DNA from: JACCZX01 sp963791315
Lineage (GTDB): Bacteria > Pseudomonadota > Gammaproteobacteria > Burkholderiales > Burkholderiaceae_F
Reading direction: 5' to 3'
DNA length: 64,000 nt
Assembly (NCBI GenBank): GCA_963791315.1
Contig: CAWBRQ010000003.1
Span: 62,001-126,000 of the forward strand
The notes below the pieces were generated by a model. The model saw nothing but the letters and a program-made list of their open reading frames with translations, ran no database searches and was not told where the DNA came from. How positions within the stretch are numbered: position 1 is the first letter of the stretch; the number at the start of each line of letters is the position of its first letter. Positions 1 to 9,052 of this stretch are shown here, piece after piece. A program made the position numbers and the translations under genes.

Positions 1-1
1 T

Positions 2-340
2 ATTGCTCCGGTCGTGTTGGCGGCGGGCGCCTACGTGGCGCTCGACCGGCCAAGCATCTCGGTGCCAGCGGTGGTGACGTCGCCCGATACCGCGCAGCGC
101 TTCACGAAAAACGAGCCGGTGTATGCCACGCCGCCGATGCCAAAAGCGGCGCCGCCTGCTGTTGCTCCACCCAAACAAGTTGCCTCGCGAGCGTTGGGTC
201 CCGGTGTTTTCAAGTGCGAGGAAGCCAATGGCGCGGTGACATATTCGCAATATCCGTGCGGTCACGGCCAACAGATAGATACAAGACCGACATCAGGCGG
301 ATTTTCCGACCAATGGTCGATCAGCGTCAAAGGGCGCTGA
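2..340 (+). CDS. Exported DUF4124-like protein, 5' truncated
   Basis: The frame is open from the window edge, so the true start lies upstream; the first visible residues (IAPVVLAAGAYVAL) look like the end of a hydrophobic signal or membrane segment. A Pro/Ala-rich linker follows, then a compact C-terminal region with FKCEEANGAVTYSQYPC, which resembles the core of DUF4124 (Lys-Cys, Gly-x-x-x-Tyr-Ser, Pro-Cys) found in small periplasmic proteins of Betaproteobacteria. The two cysteines may form a disulfide. No function is known. A GTG at 14 could serve as an internal start but would cut the hydrophobic segment. Confidence 0.6.
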   Translation: MAPVVLAAGAYVALDRPSISVPAVVTSPDTAQRFTKNEPVYATPPMPKAAPPAVAPPKQVASRALGPGVFKCEEANGAVTYSQYPCGHGQQIDTRPTSGGFSDQWSISVKGR

Positions 341-381
341 GTGCATCGTGAGACATAGTTGCACTTGAGTTGCAGCGACTC

Positions 382-1362
382 TTACTGCGGCTGAAAGCCG
401 CTTTTCTTAATAATCTGAGCCCATGTCCGCGAATACGCACGTTCGCGCGCTGTGATCTGCGACTGCGGCATGAACTGCACCATCAGTCCCCAGCGCGTCA
501 GCCGATCGCGCACCTCGGGCTGGGCAATCACCTTCGATAGTGCGGCCGAGAACTGATCGACCGCCGCTTGCGGCGTGCCGGCGGGTGTGAAGAACGCGTA
601 GTACGGCACATCTTCGAACCCTGCCAGCCCAAGCTCCGCAAACGTCGGCACGTCGGGCAATGCAGCTTGCCGTGCACCTCCGAGCACTGCCACCACGCTG
701 ATCTTGCCCGCCGCATGGTTCTCGATGAAATCTGGCACCGAGCCGACGCCGGCATGAATCTGATTGCTGAGCATGTCGCCCATCATCGGCGCACTGCCAC
801 GGTACGGAGCTGAGACGAGATCAAGGCCGTATTTGTCACCGATGACCTTGACGAGAAATTCGGGTACCGAAGCGGGCGCTGGAATGCCGATCGCGCTCTT
901 GCCGCCCTGACTCCTCACCCATCCGAGATAGTCGTTGAAGTTTTTTGCGGGAGTGCCGGCTGACAGTGCGAGTGCGTTGACAAACGTGGCGAAGCCCGCC
1001 ACCGCAACGAAATCCTTAGCGGGATCGAAGCCCGGATTCTTCATGACCAAGGGCAGGATCGAAATCGTGTGATCGTGCGAGATGAAAAACGTCGTGCCGT
1101 CGGGTGCGGCACTCTTCAGCGCCAGTGCAGCGATCTGTCCGCCCGCGCCGGGTCGGTTCTCGACAATGACCGCCGTGCCGAGTTCATCCTTCAGCTTTTC
1201 GGCCAAAGTTCGCGCGATGGCGTCGGTACCGCCACCGGGCGGGAAGCCGACCAAGATGCGGACCGCTTTGCTGGGTTGTGCGAGCGCCGCGCAGCTTAGC
1301 GTGGCGAGAAAAGCGCCCGCACAAATCAGGCGAACAACATGGGCGACAACAGAAACACGCAT
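382..1362 (-). CDS. Bug family (TctC-type) tripartite tricarboxylate transporter receptor
   Basis: A 326-residue periplasmic binding protein. It has a signal peptide ending near CAALAQ, the receptor opening VRILVGFPPGGGTD, and VIVENRPGAGGQIA about 55 residues later, both hallmarks of the Bug family that binds carboxylates or amino acids for TctAB-type transporters. I chose ATG 1362 because a GGAG motif lies five bases upstream; the frame stays open further upstream over the next gene but without a ribosome site. No TctAB genes adjoin it, which is usual because Burkholderiales carry many orphan Bug receptors. The ligand cannot be predicted. It follows the DUF72 gene on the same strand with 23 bases between them. 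Confidence 0.9.
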   Translation of the reverse strand: MRVSVVAHVVRLICAGAFLATLSCAALAQPSKAVRILVGFPPGGGTDAIARTLAEKLKDELGTAVIVENRPGAGGQIAALALKSAAPDGTTFFISHDHTISILPLVMKNPGFDPAKDFVAVAGFATFVNALALSAGTPAKNFNDYLGWVRSQGGKSAIGIPAPASVPEFLVKVIGDKYGLDLVSAPYRGSAPMMGDMLSNQIHAGVGSVPDFIENHAAGKISVVAVLGGARQAALPDVPTFAELGLAGFEDVPYYAFFTPAGTPQAAVDQFSAALSKVIAQPEVRDRLTRWGLMVQFMPQSQITARERAYSRTWAQIIKKSGFQPQ

Positions 1363-1385
1363 ACACGCTCCAGTGAATTGGTTTC

Positions 1386-2108
1386 TCACGAAGACGCAAA
1401 CCGCATCAACGTCTGCGCGTACGCCGGCGCGGTGGGCTCGTGCATGAAATAAACGTAAATTTCTCGCCAACCTGTCGCCGCCAGCCGCTCCGCCCACTGT
1501 TGAAGATCGGCGTCCGAATACGCTTCGAGACGCAAACGGACGTAGCCCCAGTCTGCTGTTTCGATCAGAGGCGGAGGCGCGCTGTCCTTGCCTTCCGATT
1601 CGCGCTCGGAAAGGCACAGTGAAGCGCCCGCTGTTTTCAACGCATCGTAGACGTCGTCGTCGAACCAGCTGTCATTGCGAAACTCAAATGCGGCCCCGTG
1701 CCCCTCGGGCAGCAGATCCAGAAATTCGATCAGGCGCGCTAGATCCTTCTTTAGAAATGGCGGCAGCTGGAAAAGCACGGGCCCGCGCTTCGCGCCCAGC
1801 GCGGCGAGCGTTGTGTACAGAAAACCAACCGAATCGGCGGCTGTGTCGGCCTTTAGCCGCGACATGTGGGTAATGCGACGCGGCGCTTTGATCGCGAACT
1901 TGAAATTTTCCGGTGTCGTCCTCGCCCAGTTTTCGAGTACGGCGGCTTTGGGCATTTGATAGAAAGTGTTGTTGATCTCCACAGTCGGCAGACGCTCGCT
2001 GTACCACGTGAGCATTTCTTCCGGTTTCATCTTTTCCGGATAGAAGGTTCCCTTCCACTCCTTGAAGGAATACCCGCTCGCACCTGCCACGATTGCCTGA
2101 GCCGTCAT
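1386..2108 (-). CDS. DUF72 domain protein (YecE family)
   Basis: A 240-residue DUF72 protein, a TIM-barrel family of unknown biochemical role. Family features visible are the N-terminal GASGYSFKEWKGTFYP, the VEINNTFYQMP segment, the KAPRRITH strand and the FEFRNDSWF motif near the middle. The chosen start, ATG 2108, gives the standard family N-terminus; a longer frame to 2168 would add 20 residues with no family similarity and overlap ligD. Its start lies 25 bases from the ligD start on the opposite strand, so the two genes share a very compact divergent promoter region. DUF72 genes often sit near DNA repair genes, but a role in repair here is inference only. Confidence 0.88.
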   Translation of the reverse strand: MTAQAIVAGASGYSFKEWKGTFYPEKMKPEEMLTWYSERLPTVEINNTFYQMPKAAVLENWARTTPENFKFAIKAPRRITHMSRLKADTAADSVGFLYTTLAALGAKRGPVLFQLPPFLKKDLARLIEFLDLLPEGHGAAFEFRNDSWFDDDVYDALKTAGASLCLSERESEGKDSAPPPLIETADWGYVRLRLEAYSDADLQQWAERLAATGWREIYVYFMHEPTAPAYAQTLMRFASS

Positions 2109-2133
2109 ATGTCTTGATCCTAGAATTCCCCGC

Positions 2134-4887
2134 GTGAAGAAGAGCGAGCTCACCGAATATTCCGCCAAGCGCAGTTTTTCGGCTACTCCCGAGCCGGCCG
2201 CTGCGCTCCGCGAAGCCCACAGCGGCCCGCTGTTGTTCGTGATTCAGCAGCATTCCGCACGAAACATGCACTACGACCTCCGTCTCGAGTGCGATGGAGT
2301 GCTGAAATCGTGGGCCATCCCGAAAGGACCATCGCTCGATCCGAACGACAAGCGACTAGCGGCACAGACCGAAGATCACCCGTTTGACTATGCGTCGTTC
2401 GAGGGTGTCATTCCGCCCGGCCAATACGGTGCCGGGGAAATGATTGTGTGGGACTGTGGCGTCTACTCGCCCGATGAAGGCCAGCAGTATTCATTTGACG
2501 ATCGTGCGCAAGCCGAGGAACGTGTTCGGACTGAGCTCGAAAATGGAAAACTGAGTTTTTTGCTGCGTGGCGAAAAGGTCAAAGGTTCGTTCGCGTTGGT
2601 GCGAATGGCCGACCGCAAGAACTGGCTGCTGATCAAGCACAAGGATCGGTTCGTGGCCAAGACGGATCTAACCGCACAGGATCGCTCGGTGCTTTCGAAC
2701 GCATCGGTCCAGGAGATGAAGAGCGTGCCTGCGCATCGCATCGCGGCCGAGCGGCTGGTCGTTGCCGGATCTTCCGAGAAACTGCCCGCGACGTTGGCTC
2801 CGATGCAGGCCGAACTCGGCGATAAGGCGTTCAATCACGCAGACTGGATGTGGGAGCCGAAGCTCGACGGCTATCGCGTGGTTGCGTTCGTCGACGGCAC
2901 GGGTGAACAAATGAACGTCAAGCTGCGCACGCGGCGCGGCCTCGATCTGGCTGCCGATTTTCCGAAGGTATGCACCGAGCTGGGCAAGCAAGCCGTAAAG
3001 ACGATGATTCTCGATGCGGAAATCGTCGCCTTCGATGCGGCCGGCCGGCCGTCATTCAATGCGATGCAAAACCGCAGCGCGCAAACAGAACGTGCGGTGC
3101 TCTACTGCTTCGATCTGCTGCACTTTGCGGGGATCAACCTGCGCCAGGCACCGTACGCCGATCGGCGGCGTTATCTCGCGCAATGCTTGCTGCCGTCGCC
3201 GCTGGTTCAGTTGGTGCATTCGGTGGACGACGGTGTGGCTTTGCAGGCGGCTGCGGCCGCAAGCGGCCTCGAAGGAGTTGTCGGTAAGCGCAAGATGAGC
3301 CGCTACGAACCGGGCAAGCGCTCGGCTTCGTGGCTGAAGGTCAAATCGATCACGAGTGCCGATTTTGTCATTGGCGGCTACACGCAAGGCAAAGGCGCGC
3401 GCTCGCCGCTGGGCGCACTGCTGGTCGGCTACTGGGACAGCGGCAAGCTCGTCTACGCGTCGCACGTCGGCTCCGGCTTTAACGACGGTTTGTTGTCGGA
3501 TGTGCGTAAGCAACTTGAACCGCTGCAAAGAAAAACCAATCCGTTCTCAACCAAGCCGGAACTGAACGCACCTGCGACATGGGTAGCGCCCGAGCTCGTC
3601 GCTGAAGTGAAGTTCCAGGACTGGACCGAAGACGGGCATTTGCGCGCGCCGGTGTTCTTGCGTCTGCGCGACGACATCGACCCGAAAGCAGTGCGGCGAG
3701 AAGTGGTGGTGAAATCGGAGATCGCGCCGGCCTCGAGCAGGCCCGCACAATCGAAGGCCACTTCACTCAGACCTGGTGCGACGGGCCGCGACACACCGAA
3801 TGCGAAGAAGGCCGCAAATGGCGAGATCGACGATGTGCTGCGCCAGCTCGACAACGACAAGGCCACGTTCACGATTGCCGTTGGCGCGCACACGCTGAAG
3901 CTGACTCACCTCGATCGCGTGTACTGGCCGGCCGATGCGGCACTGAGCCAGCCGGCGCTGACCAAGCGTGACCTGCTGCGTTATTTCGCGCAGGTCTCGC
4001 CGTTGATTTTGCCGCACCTCGCTGATCGTCCACTGACGATGATCCGTATGCCAGACGGCATCCACGGTCAGCGGTTTTTCCAGAAACACTGGGAGCAGGA
4101 GCGCCCCGCTTTTGCCGACACGATCACGGTCTTCTCCGGCCACAAGGACGAAAGCCATGACTATCTGTTGTGCAACAACTTGCCGACACTGCTCTGGCTC
4201 GCGCAGTCCGGCACGCTGGAATTCCATGTCTGGCATTCGCGCGCGAAGATCGGGCCCGATACCTCGATCAAGAGCGCCGATTACGCAACTTCGCTCGAGT
4301 CGCTCGAAGGCTCGATCCTCAACTATCCCGACTACGTTGTGTTCGACATTGATCCGTACATCTACTCGGGCAAGGAAGCAGCGGGGGACGAACCCGAGCT
4401 GAACACTGTCGCGTTCGAGAAGGGCAAGGAAGTCGCGTTCTGGCTGCGCGAGCTGCTGCACAGCATGTCGCTCGAGCCGATCGTAAAAACGTCGGGCAAG
4501 ACGGGCTTGCATGTGTTCGTGCCGATCAAGCGCACGATCGATTTTGACGCCGCGCGCGAGATCTCGGAGCTTGTCGGACGGCACTTGATGCGGCAGCATC
4601 CAAAGGACATCACCATGGAATGGAGCGTGCCGAAGCGCACAGGCAAGATCTTCATGGACTACAACATGAACGTACGCGGCAAGACATTGAATGTCGCCTA
4701 TTCGCCACGCGGGGCGAGCGGAGCGCCGATATCGATGCCGCTCACATGGGACGAACTGGCCGGCGCGCATCCACTAGACTTCAGAATCACCAACGTCGGC
4801 GAACGCCTGGCAAAGGGCGATCGCTGGCGAGACGCACTGAAAGCGAAGCAGAGCCTCGAACGCGCGGTCAAGCGCGAGGAGAGTTAG
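2134..4887 (+). CDS. ligD: Multifunctional ATP-dependent DNA ligase D
   Basis: A 917-residue LigD, the end-processing and sealing enzyme of bacterial non-homologous end joining, working with Ku at double-strand breaks. Domain order is 3'-phosphoesterase (about 24-190, with HYDLR at 46-50), ATP-dependent ligase (about 220-520) and archaeo-eukaryotic-primase-type polymerase (about 575-900). The ligase nucleophile is Lys243 in EPKLDGYR, motif IV is EGVVGKRK (380-387) and motif V is WLKVK (400-404). The polymerase metal ligands are probably Asp738 and Asp740 in FDIDP and Asp842 in MDYN; SGKTGLHV (787-794) is the conserved nucleotide-binding segment. The start is GTG 2134 without a clear ribosome site. 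Ku follows 44 bases downstream, so the pair is probably co-transcribed. The frame is intact. Confidence 0.97.
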   Translation: MKKSELTEYSAKRSFSATPEPAAALREAHSGPLLFVIQQHSARNMHYDLRLECDGVLKSWAIPKGPSLDPNDKRLAAQTEDHPFDYASFEGVIPPGQYGAGEMIVWDCGVYSPDEGQQYSFDDRAQAEERVRTELENGKLSFLLRGEKVKGSFALVRMADRKNWLLIKHKDRFVAKTDLTAQDRSVLSNASVQEMKSVPAHRIAAERLVVAGSSEKLPATLAPMQAELGDKAFNHADWMWEPKLDGYRVVAFVDGTGEQMNVKLRTRRGLDLAADFPKVCTELGKQAVKTMILDAEIVAFDAAGRPSFNAMQNRSAQTERAVLYCFDLLHFAGINLRQAPYADRRRYLAQCLLPSPLVQLVHSVDDGVALQAAAAASGLEGVVGKRKMSRYEPGKRSASWLKVKSITSADFVIGGYTQGKGARSPLGALLVGYWDSGKLVYASHVGSGFNDGLLSDVRKQLEPLQRKTNPFSTKPELNAPATWVAPELVAEVKFQDWTEDGHLRAPVFLRLRDDIDPKAVRREVVVKSEIAPASSRPAQSKATSLRPGATGRDTPNAKKAANGEIDDVLRQLDNDKATFTIAVGAHTLKLTHLDRVYWPADAALSQPALTKRDLLRYFAQVSPLILPHLADRPLTMIRMPDGIHGQRFFQKHWEQERPAFADTITVFSGHKDESHDYLLCNNLPTLLWLAQSGTLEFHVWHSRAKIGPDTSIKSADYATSLESLEGSILNYPDYVVFDIDPYIYSGKEAAGDEPELNTVAFEKGKEVAFWLRELLHSMSLEPIVKTSGKTGLHVFVPIKRTIDFDAAREISELVGRHLMRQHPKDITMEWSVPKRTGKIFMDYNMNVRGKTLNVAYSPRGASGAPISMPLTWDELAGAHPLDFRITNVGERLAKGDRWRDALKAKQSLERAVKREES

Positions 4888-4931
4888 CGTTGCGCTGTCA
4901 GCGTGAGAGATAAACACATCGGGAGGAAGGC

Positions 4932-5816
4932 ATGGCTGCACGATCGATCGGATCTCTGACCATCGCATTCGGATTGGTATCGATTCCGGCGAAGATGTTT
5001 TCGGCGACCGAAGCGAGCAAGGCGATCTCGTTCAACATGTTGCACAAGGACTGTGGGTCGCGGCTGAAGCAGCAGTATCTCTGTCTGAAGGAAGAGATCC
5101 CGGTCGCGCGCGAAGACATCGTCAAAGGCTACGAATTCGCAAAGGATCAGTACGTGATGTTCACGCCCGAAGAGCTGAAGGCGCTCGAGGAAGCGGGCAC
5201 GCAAACCGCCGAGATCACCGAGTTTGTGCCGATCGAGTCGATTGACCCGGTGTACTTCGACAAGGCGTATTACCTCGCACCCGATAAAGGCGGGGCCAAG
5301 CCGTATGCATTGCTGACGCGCGCTTTGCGCGAGTCCGGGCGCTGCGCGGTCGGCCGCTACGCGGCGCGCGGCAAGCAGTACATCGTGATGCTGCGTCCGA
5401 TCGAAGGGGGTCTGGTAATGCAACAGCTGTTGTATGCAGCTGAAGTTCGGTCGATCAGCGATATCGAAATTCCGCCGACCGAAGTCAAGGACGTCGAGTT
5501 GAAGTTAGCGCAGCAGCTGATCGAACAGCAGGCATCCGATACGTTCGATCCGACGGCCTACACCGACGACGTGCGGGCACGCGTCGAGGCCGCGGTGCAG
5601 AAAAAGGTCGAAGGCCAGGAGATCACGATGGCCGAGGTGCCCGAAAGCGGCGGCGCGCAGGTTATCGATCTGATGGAAGCGCTGCGCGCAAGCTTGAACA
5701 AGAAAACGGCCGCGCCTTCCAAGGCGAGCGCGCCCGAGGCGGCCCGCGAAACTCGCAAGCCCGCGAAGCGTGCGGCGCAGGTGGAGCCTGCAGCGCGCAA
5801 GGCAGCAAGGAAATAG
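4932..5816 (+). CDS. ku: Non-homologous end joining protein Ku
   Basis: A 294-residue bacterial Ku, the homodimeric ring that binds DNA ends and recruits LigD. The N-terminus ARSIGSLTIAFGLVSIPAKMF is the conserved opening of the Ku core. The core runs to about residue 245, followed by a Lys/Ala-rich tail (about 250-294) like the variable C-terminal extensions that contact DNA and LigD. The ATG at 4932 is preceded by GGGAGGAAGG. It lies 44 bases after ligD in the same direction, the standard two-gene NHEJ arrangement, and is followed after 22 bases by the MerR-TPR gene. Confidence 0.96.
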   Translation: MAARSIGSLTIAFGLVSIPAKMFSATEASKAISFNMLHKDCGSRLKQQYLCLKEEIPVAREDIVKGYEFAKDQYVMFTPEELKALEEAGTQTAEITEFVPIESIDPVYFDKAYYLAPDKGGAKPYALLTRALRESGRCAVGRYAARGKQYIVMLRPIEGGLVMQQLLYAAEVRSISDIEIPPTEVKDVELKLAQQLIEQQASDTFDPTAYTDDVRARVEAAVQKKVEGQEITMAEVPESGGAQVIDLMEALRASLNKKTAAPSKASAPEAARETRKPAKRAAQVEPAARKAARK

Positions 5817-5838
5817 TAAATAGCGAACAGAGCTGCGC

Positions 5839-6660
5839 GTGATGCATGACTACGGCGTGCGTGACGTCGAGAAGTTGCTTGGCCTGCCGCGCAGCACGAT
5901 TCGTTCGCTGATCGTCGCCGGCTTCGTCTCACCCGCGCGTGGAGCGCGCAACGCTTGGCGCTTCTCGTTCCAAGACCTGATTGTTCTGCGCACTGCGCGG
6001 GCACTGGCCGTAGCTAACGTTCCGAACAAGCGCATCACCCAATCGATGCGGGAGCTCCGCCGCCACTTGCCCAAGTCGATGCCGCTGTCGGGGCTTTCGA
6101 TCTGCGCGGTGGCTGATCACGTCGTGGTCAGAGAAGGCGGAAGCCGCTGGCAAGCGGAATCGGGCCAGTATCTGCTCGCGTTCGAAAGCGATGCAGACGG
6201 CAGCTTGAGCGTTATTGAGCAGATGAGCGCGCAGCCTGAGGCCAGCGCTGAATCTCACTTTGCAGATGGTGCGGCGCTGGAAAACGAGGATGCCGACGCT
6301 GCGGTGGAGGCATACGAGCATGCCGTTGCAGCGGATCCCAATCTGCTCGACGCGCACATCAATCTGGGCAGGTTGTTGCACGAAAGTGGCCGGTATGCCC
6401 ACGCTGAGCGCGTCTATCGCAATGCTATCGAGGTTTGCGGTGAGGAGCCGCTGCTGCTCTTCAACCTTGGCGTGCTGCTCGACGACCGGGGTCGCAAGAG
6501 CGATGCGATACAGACCTACGAAGCGGCGCTGCGCATCGATCCCGCCCTTGCCGACTGTCACTACAACTTGGCGCTGCTGTACGAGGATGTGAAGAAGCCC
6601 AAGAACGCGATCCGCCACATGGCGCAATATCGTCGGCTGATCGGGACTCAATCAAGCTAG
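5839..6660 (+). CDS. MerR-type HTH protein with C-terminal TPR repeats
   Basis: A 273-residue protein joining two parts. Residues 1-75 form a MerR-like winged helix (YGVRDVEKLLGLPRSTIRSLI, then a FSFQDLIVLRTARAL helix). Residues about 150-265 hold three tetratricopeptide repeats with the typical spacing (AVAADPNLLDAHINLGRLL, then LLLFNLGVLLDDRG, then ALRIDPALADCHYNLALLY). It is placed directly after ku with a 22-base gap, so it may be a regulator or scaffold tied to the NHEJ operon; that is inference from position. GTG 5839 and ATG 5842 are both possible starts. Exact function unknown. Confidence 0.8.
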   Translation: MMHDYGVRDVEKLLGLPRSTIRSLIVAGFVSPARGARNAWRFSFQDLIVLRTARALAVANVPNKRITQSMRELRRHLPKSMPLSGLSICAVADHVVVREGGSRWQAESGQYLLAFESDADGSLSVIEQMSAQPEASAESHFADGAALENEDADAAVEAYEHAVAADPNLLDAHINLGRLLHESGRYAHAERVYRNAIEVCGEEPLLLFNLGVLLDDRGRKSDAIQTYEAALRIDPALADCHYNLALLYEDVKKPKNAIRHMAQYRRLIGTQSS

Positions 6661-6783
6661 CGGCAACGTAGTTTCGAATTAAGGCAAGATTCTTACGGGC
6701 GTATTCTCGGCACGCGTGCACACAGCCGCGGAGCCCCGGGCATTCACGTTGACCCGCTTACCTGATCACTGCAGCCTTGGGCT

Positions 6784-8262
6784 GTGACAAAAAAATACGG
6801 AACCAGCAGGGATGAGCTTCAGAGCATCGCGCACGAAGCGATGCTTCAGCGCGGACTGCTGCCGGATTTTTCAGCTGCTGTTATCGCTGAGACCAATCAG
6901 ATCGCGCACGCTGCCATAGCGGCGGACGCAACCACTCGCGATTTGCGCGGCCTGCTGTGGGCGTCAATCGATAACGATGATTCCCGCGATCTCGATCAGC
7001 TGTCGGTTGCGGTACCAGGGCAGGCCGGAGTAAAAATCCTGATCGCCATCGCCGATGTTGACGCGCTGGTAAAAAAAGATTCCGCGATCGACGGCCACGC
7101 GTGGGCGAACACAACCTCCGTCTACACCGCTGCAAGAATATTTCCGATGCTGCCGGAGAAACTCTCGACCGACCTGACTTCGTTGGGTGAGGATCAGGAA
7201 CGGCTGGCAATCGTGATGGAAATGGCGATTACCTCCGACGGCACAGTGTCAGCTTCCGATATCTTCCGGGCAATCGTTCGAAATCACGCCAAGCTAGCCT
7301 ACAACGCGGTTGCCGCATGGCTCGAGGGCACGGCGGCTGCGCCGTCACGAGTTACCTCAGTGCCTGGACTCGAAGAGCAGCTGCGCACTCAGGATCAAGT
7401 AGCACAGTCGCTGCGACGGATGCGTCAAACGCAGGGTGCGCTGCGACTCGAGACATTAGAGGCGCGCGCGGTGTTCGATGGTGGCGCACTGGCTGATCTG
7501 GTGCCGGACGAAAAAAACCGCGCGCGGGAACTGATCGAGGACTTCATGATTGCGGCCAATGGCGTCGTCGCAAAATACCTTGACAGCAAGGGCCTGCCAT
7601 CGCTGCGCCGCGTTCTGCGCACACCAAAGCGCTGGGACCGGATCGTCGCGCTGGCCGCGGAATCAGGCGAACGATTGCCAACAACACCGAACGCTGCTGC
7701 GCTGGACGCTTTTCTAACAAAGCGCCGTCAGGTGGACCCGGTACGTTTTCCTGACCTTTCGCTGTCCGTCATCAAGCTGCTGGGCTCCGGCGAATATGCG
7801 CTCGAGTTGCCGGGCCAGCCATCACCGGGGCACTTCGGTTTGGCCGTGAAAGACTACACACACTCGACGGCACCGAACCGCCGGTTTCCCGACCTCGTGT
7901 CGCAACGCCTGGTAAAGGCGGCGCTTGCGGGACGATCGTCGCCATATGCCAGCTCCGAACTCGCCGCGCTGGCTGTGCACTGCACCGTTCAGGAAGACAA
8001 CGCAGAAAAAGTGGAGCGTCAAGTGCGGAAGTCTGCGGCGGCGCTGCTGTTGGCACCACGCCGTAGCGCACAGTTCGATGCCATCGTGACCGGCGCGTCG
8101 GACAAGGGAACCTGGGTGCGCATTACACGCCCAACAGCGGAGGGTAGAGTCGTCCGCGGATTCGAGGGCCTCGATGTCGGTGACAGAGTGCGCGTCGAGC
8201 TTGTACACACCGATGTTGCGCGCGGCTTTATCGACTTCGCCGCAGTGAACAGGAAACGATGA
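6784..8262 (+). CDS. RNase II/R family (RNB domain) exoribonuclease
   Basis: A 492-residue RNB-domain 3'-5' exoribonuclease. The catalytic acidic cluster is in IDNDDSRDLDQ (about 62-72, Asp63/65/66/69/71). MLPEKLSTDLTSL and DYTHSTAPNRRFPDL are further signature blocks, the latter equivalent to the YTHFTSPIRRYPDL block of RNase II/R. A short OB/S1-like segment occupies the last 60 residues. It lacks the N-terminal cold-shock domains of full-length RNase R, so it belongs to the compact RNB group. Start is GTG 6784. Its stop overlaps the next ATG by four bases, indicating translational coupling with the LOG gene. Confidence 0.9.
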   Translation: MTKKYGTSRDELQSIAHEAMLQRGLLPDFSAAVIAETNQIAHAAIAADATTRDLRGLLWASIDNDDSRDLDQLSVAVPGQAGVKILIAIADVDALVKKDSAIDGHAWANTTSVYTAARIFPMLPEKLSTDLTSLGEDQERLAIVMEMAITSDGTVSASDIFRAIVRNHAKLAYNAVAAWLEGTAAAPSRVTSVPGLEEQLRTQDQVAQSLRRMRQTQGALRLETLEARAVFDGGALADLVPDEKNRARELIEDFMIAANGVVAKYLDSKGLPSLRRVLRTPKRWDRIVALAAESGERLPTTPNAAALDAFLTKRRQVDPVRFPDLSLSVIKLLGSGEYALELPGQPSPGHFGLAVKDYTHSTAPNRRFPDLVSQRLVKAALAGRSSPYASSELAALAVHCTVQEDNAEKVERQVRKSAAALLLAPRRSAQFDAIVTGASDKGTWVRITRPTAEGRVVRGFEGLDVGDRVRVELVHTDVARGFIDFAAVNRKR

Positions 8263-9029
8263 ATTCGACCGAACGCCCGCACGCGTTACTTGCCTACAAG
8301 AACGAGCAGTTCCTCGATAGCGAGGATGCGCGCCCACTGCGCATCCTCGCTGAATATCTGGGCCCGATGCATGCTTTCCAGCGCGAGCACATTTGCGACA
8401 CGATTGTGTTCTTCGGCTCGGCACGGTTGCAGTCCGAAAGTCCAATGGGCCACTACTACGCTCAGGCGCGCGAATTGGCGCGCCTGGTCACTACGTGGTC
8501 ACGGAGTCTTCCATCAAAAGCACGCAGGTATGTCGTGTGCACCGGCGGCGGCGGAGGAATCATGGAGGCCGCTAACCGCGGCGCTTCGGAAGCGGGCGGC
8601 AAGACGATCGGCCTCAACATCGGCTTGCCGCACGAGCAACTGCCAAACCCCTACATCACGCCTCAGCTTTCGTTCGAGTTCCACTACTTCTTTATGCGCA
8701 AGCTCTGGTTTGCGCACCTGGCGCGGGCGATGGTGGTGTTCCCGGGGGGATTTGGAACGCTCGACGAGATGATTGAAATTCTCACGCTTATGCAGACTCG
8801 AAAAATTGAGCGTCGTATTCCAGTCGTGCTCTACGGCTCTAGTTATTGGAACGAGATCATCAATTTCGAAGCTCTCGTGAGGCATGGGATGATCGACGGC
8901 GAAGATCTCGCGCTGTTCCAGTTTGCCGACGATCCAGCGACGGCACTCGGTCTACTGCAAGCCGGAATCGAGATGGAGCCCGAGGAAGCGACTCCGGCCA
9001 TCGCGCATTCGAAAACGCCACGATCCTGA
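8259..9029 (+). CDS. LOG family protein (TIGR00730-type, long form)
   Basis: A 256-residue Rossmann-fold protein of the LOG/lysine-decarboxylase-like family. The nucleotide-binding motif TGGGGGIMEAANRG spans residues 95-108 and the signature PGGFGTLDE spans 162-170. Short relatives hydrolyse cytokinin riboside monophosphates; longer bacterial forms like this one are related nucleotide 5'-monophosphate nucleosidases whose substrates are often unknown. It overlaps the upstream RNB exonuclease by four bases, so a shared role in nucleotide or RNA turnover is plausible inference. Confidence 0.88.
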   Translation: MNSTERPHALLAYKNEQFLDSEDARPLRILAEYLGPMHAFQREHICDTIVFFGSARLQSESPMGHYYAQARELARLVTTWSRSLPSKARRYVVCTGGGGGIMEAANRGASEAGGKTIGLNIGLPHEQLPNPYITPQLSFEFHYFFMRKLWFAHLARAMVVFPGGFGTLDEMIEILTLMQTRKIERRIPVVLYGSSYWNEIINFEALVRHGMIDGEDLALFQFADDPATALGLLQAGIEMEPEEATPAIAHSKTPRS

Positions 9030-9052
9030 ATCGATCTACATCAGGCGGCACT

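Noticed and set aside
382..1617. Longer start for the first Bug receptor (411 codons)
   Set aside because: The extra 85 residues overlap the DUF72 gene and lack any signal; ATG 1362 has a GGAG site and a signal peptide.
3763..4770. Long open frame on the strand opposite ligD (335 codons)
   Set aside because: It lies fully within ligD, whose motifs are all intact; GC-rich genes often have open antisense frames. The product has no recognisable domain.
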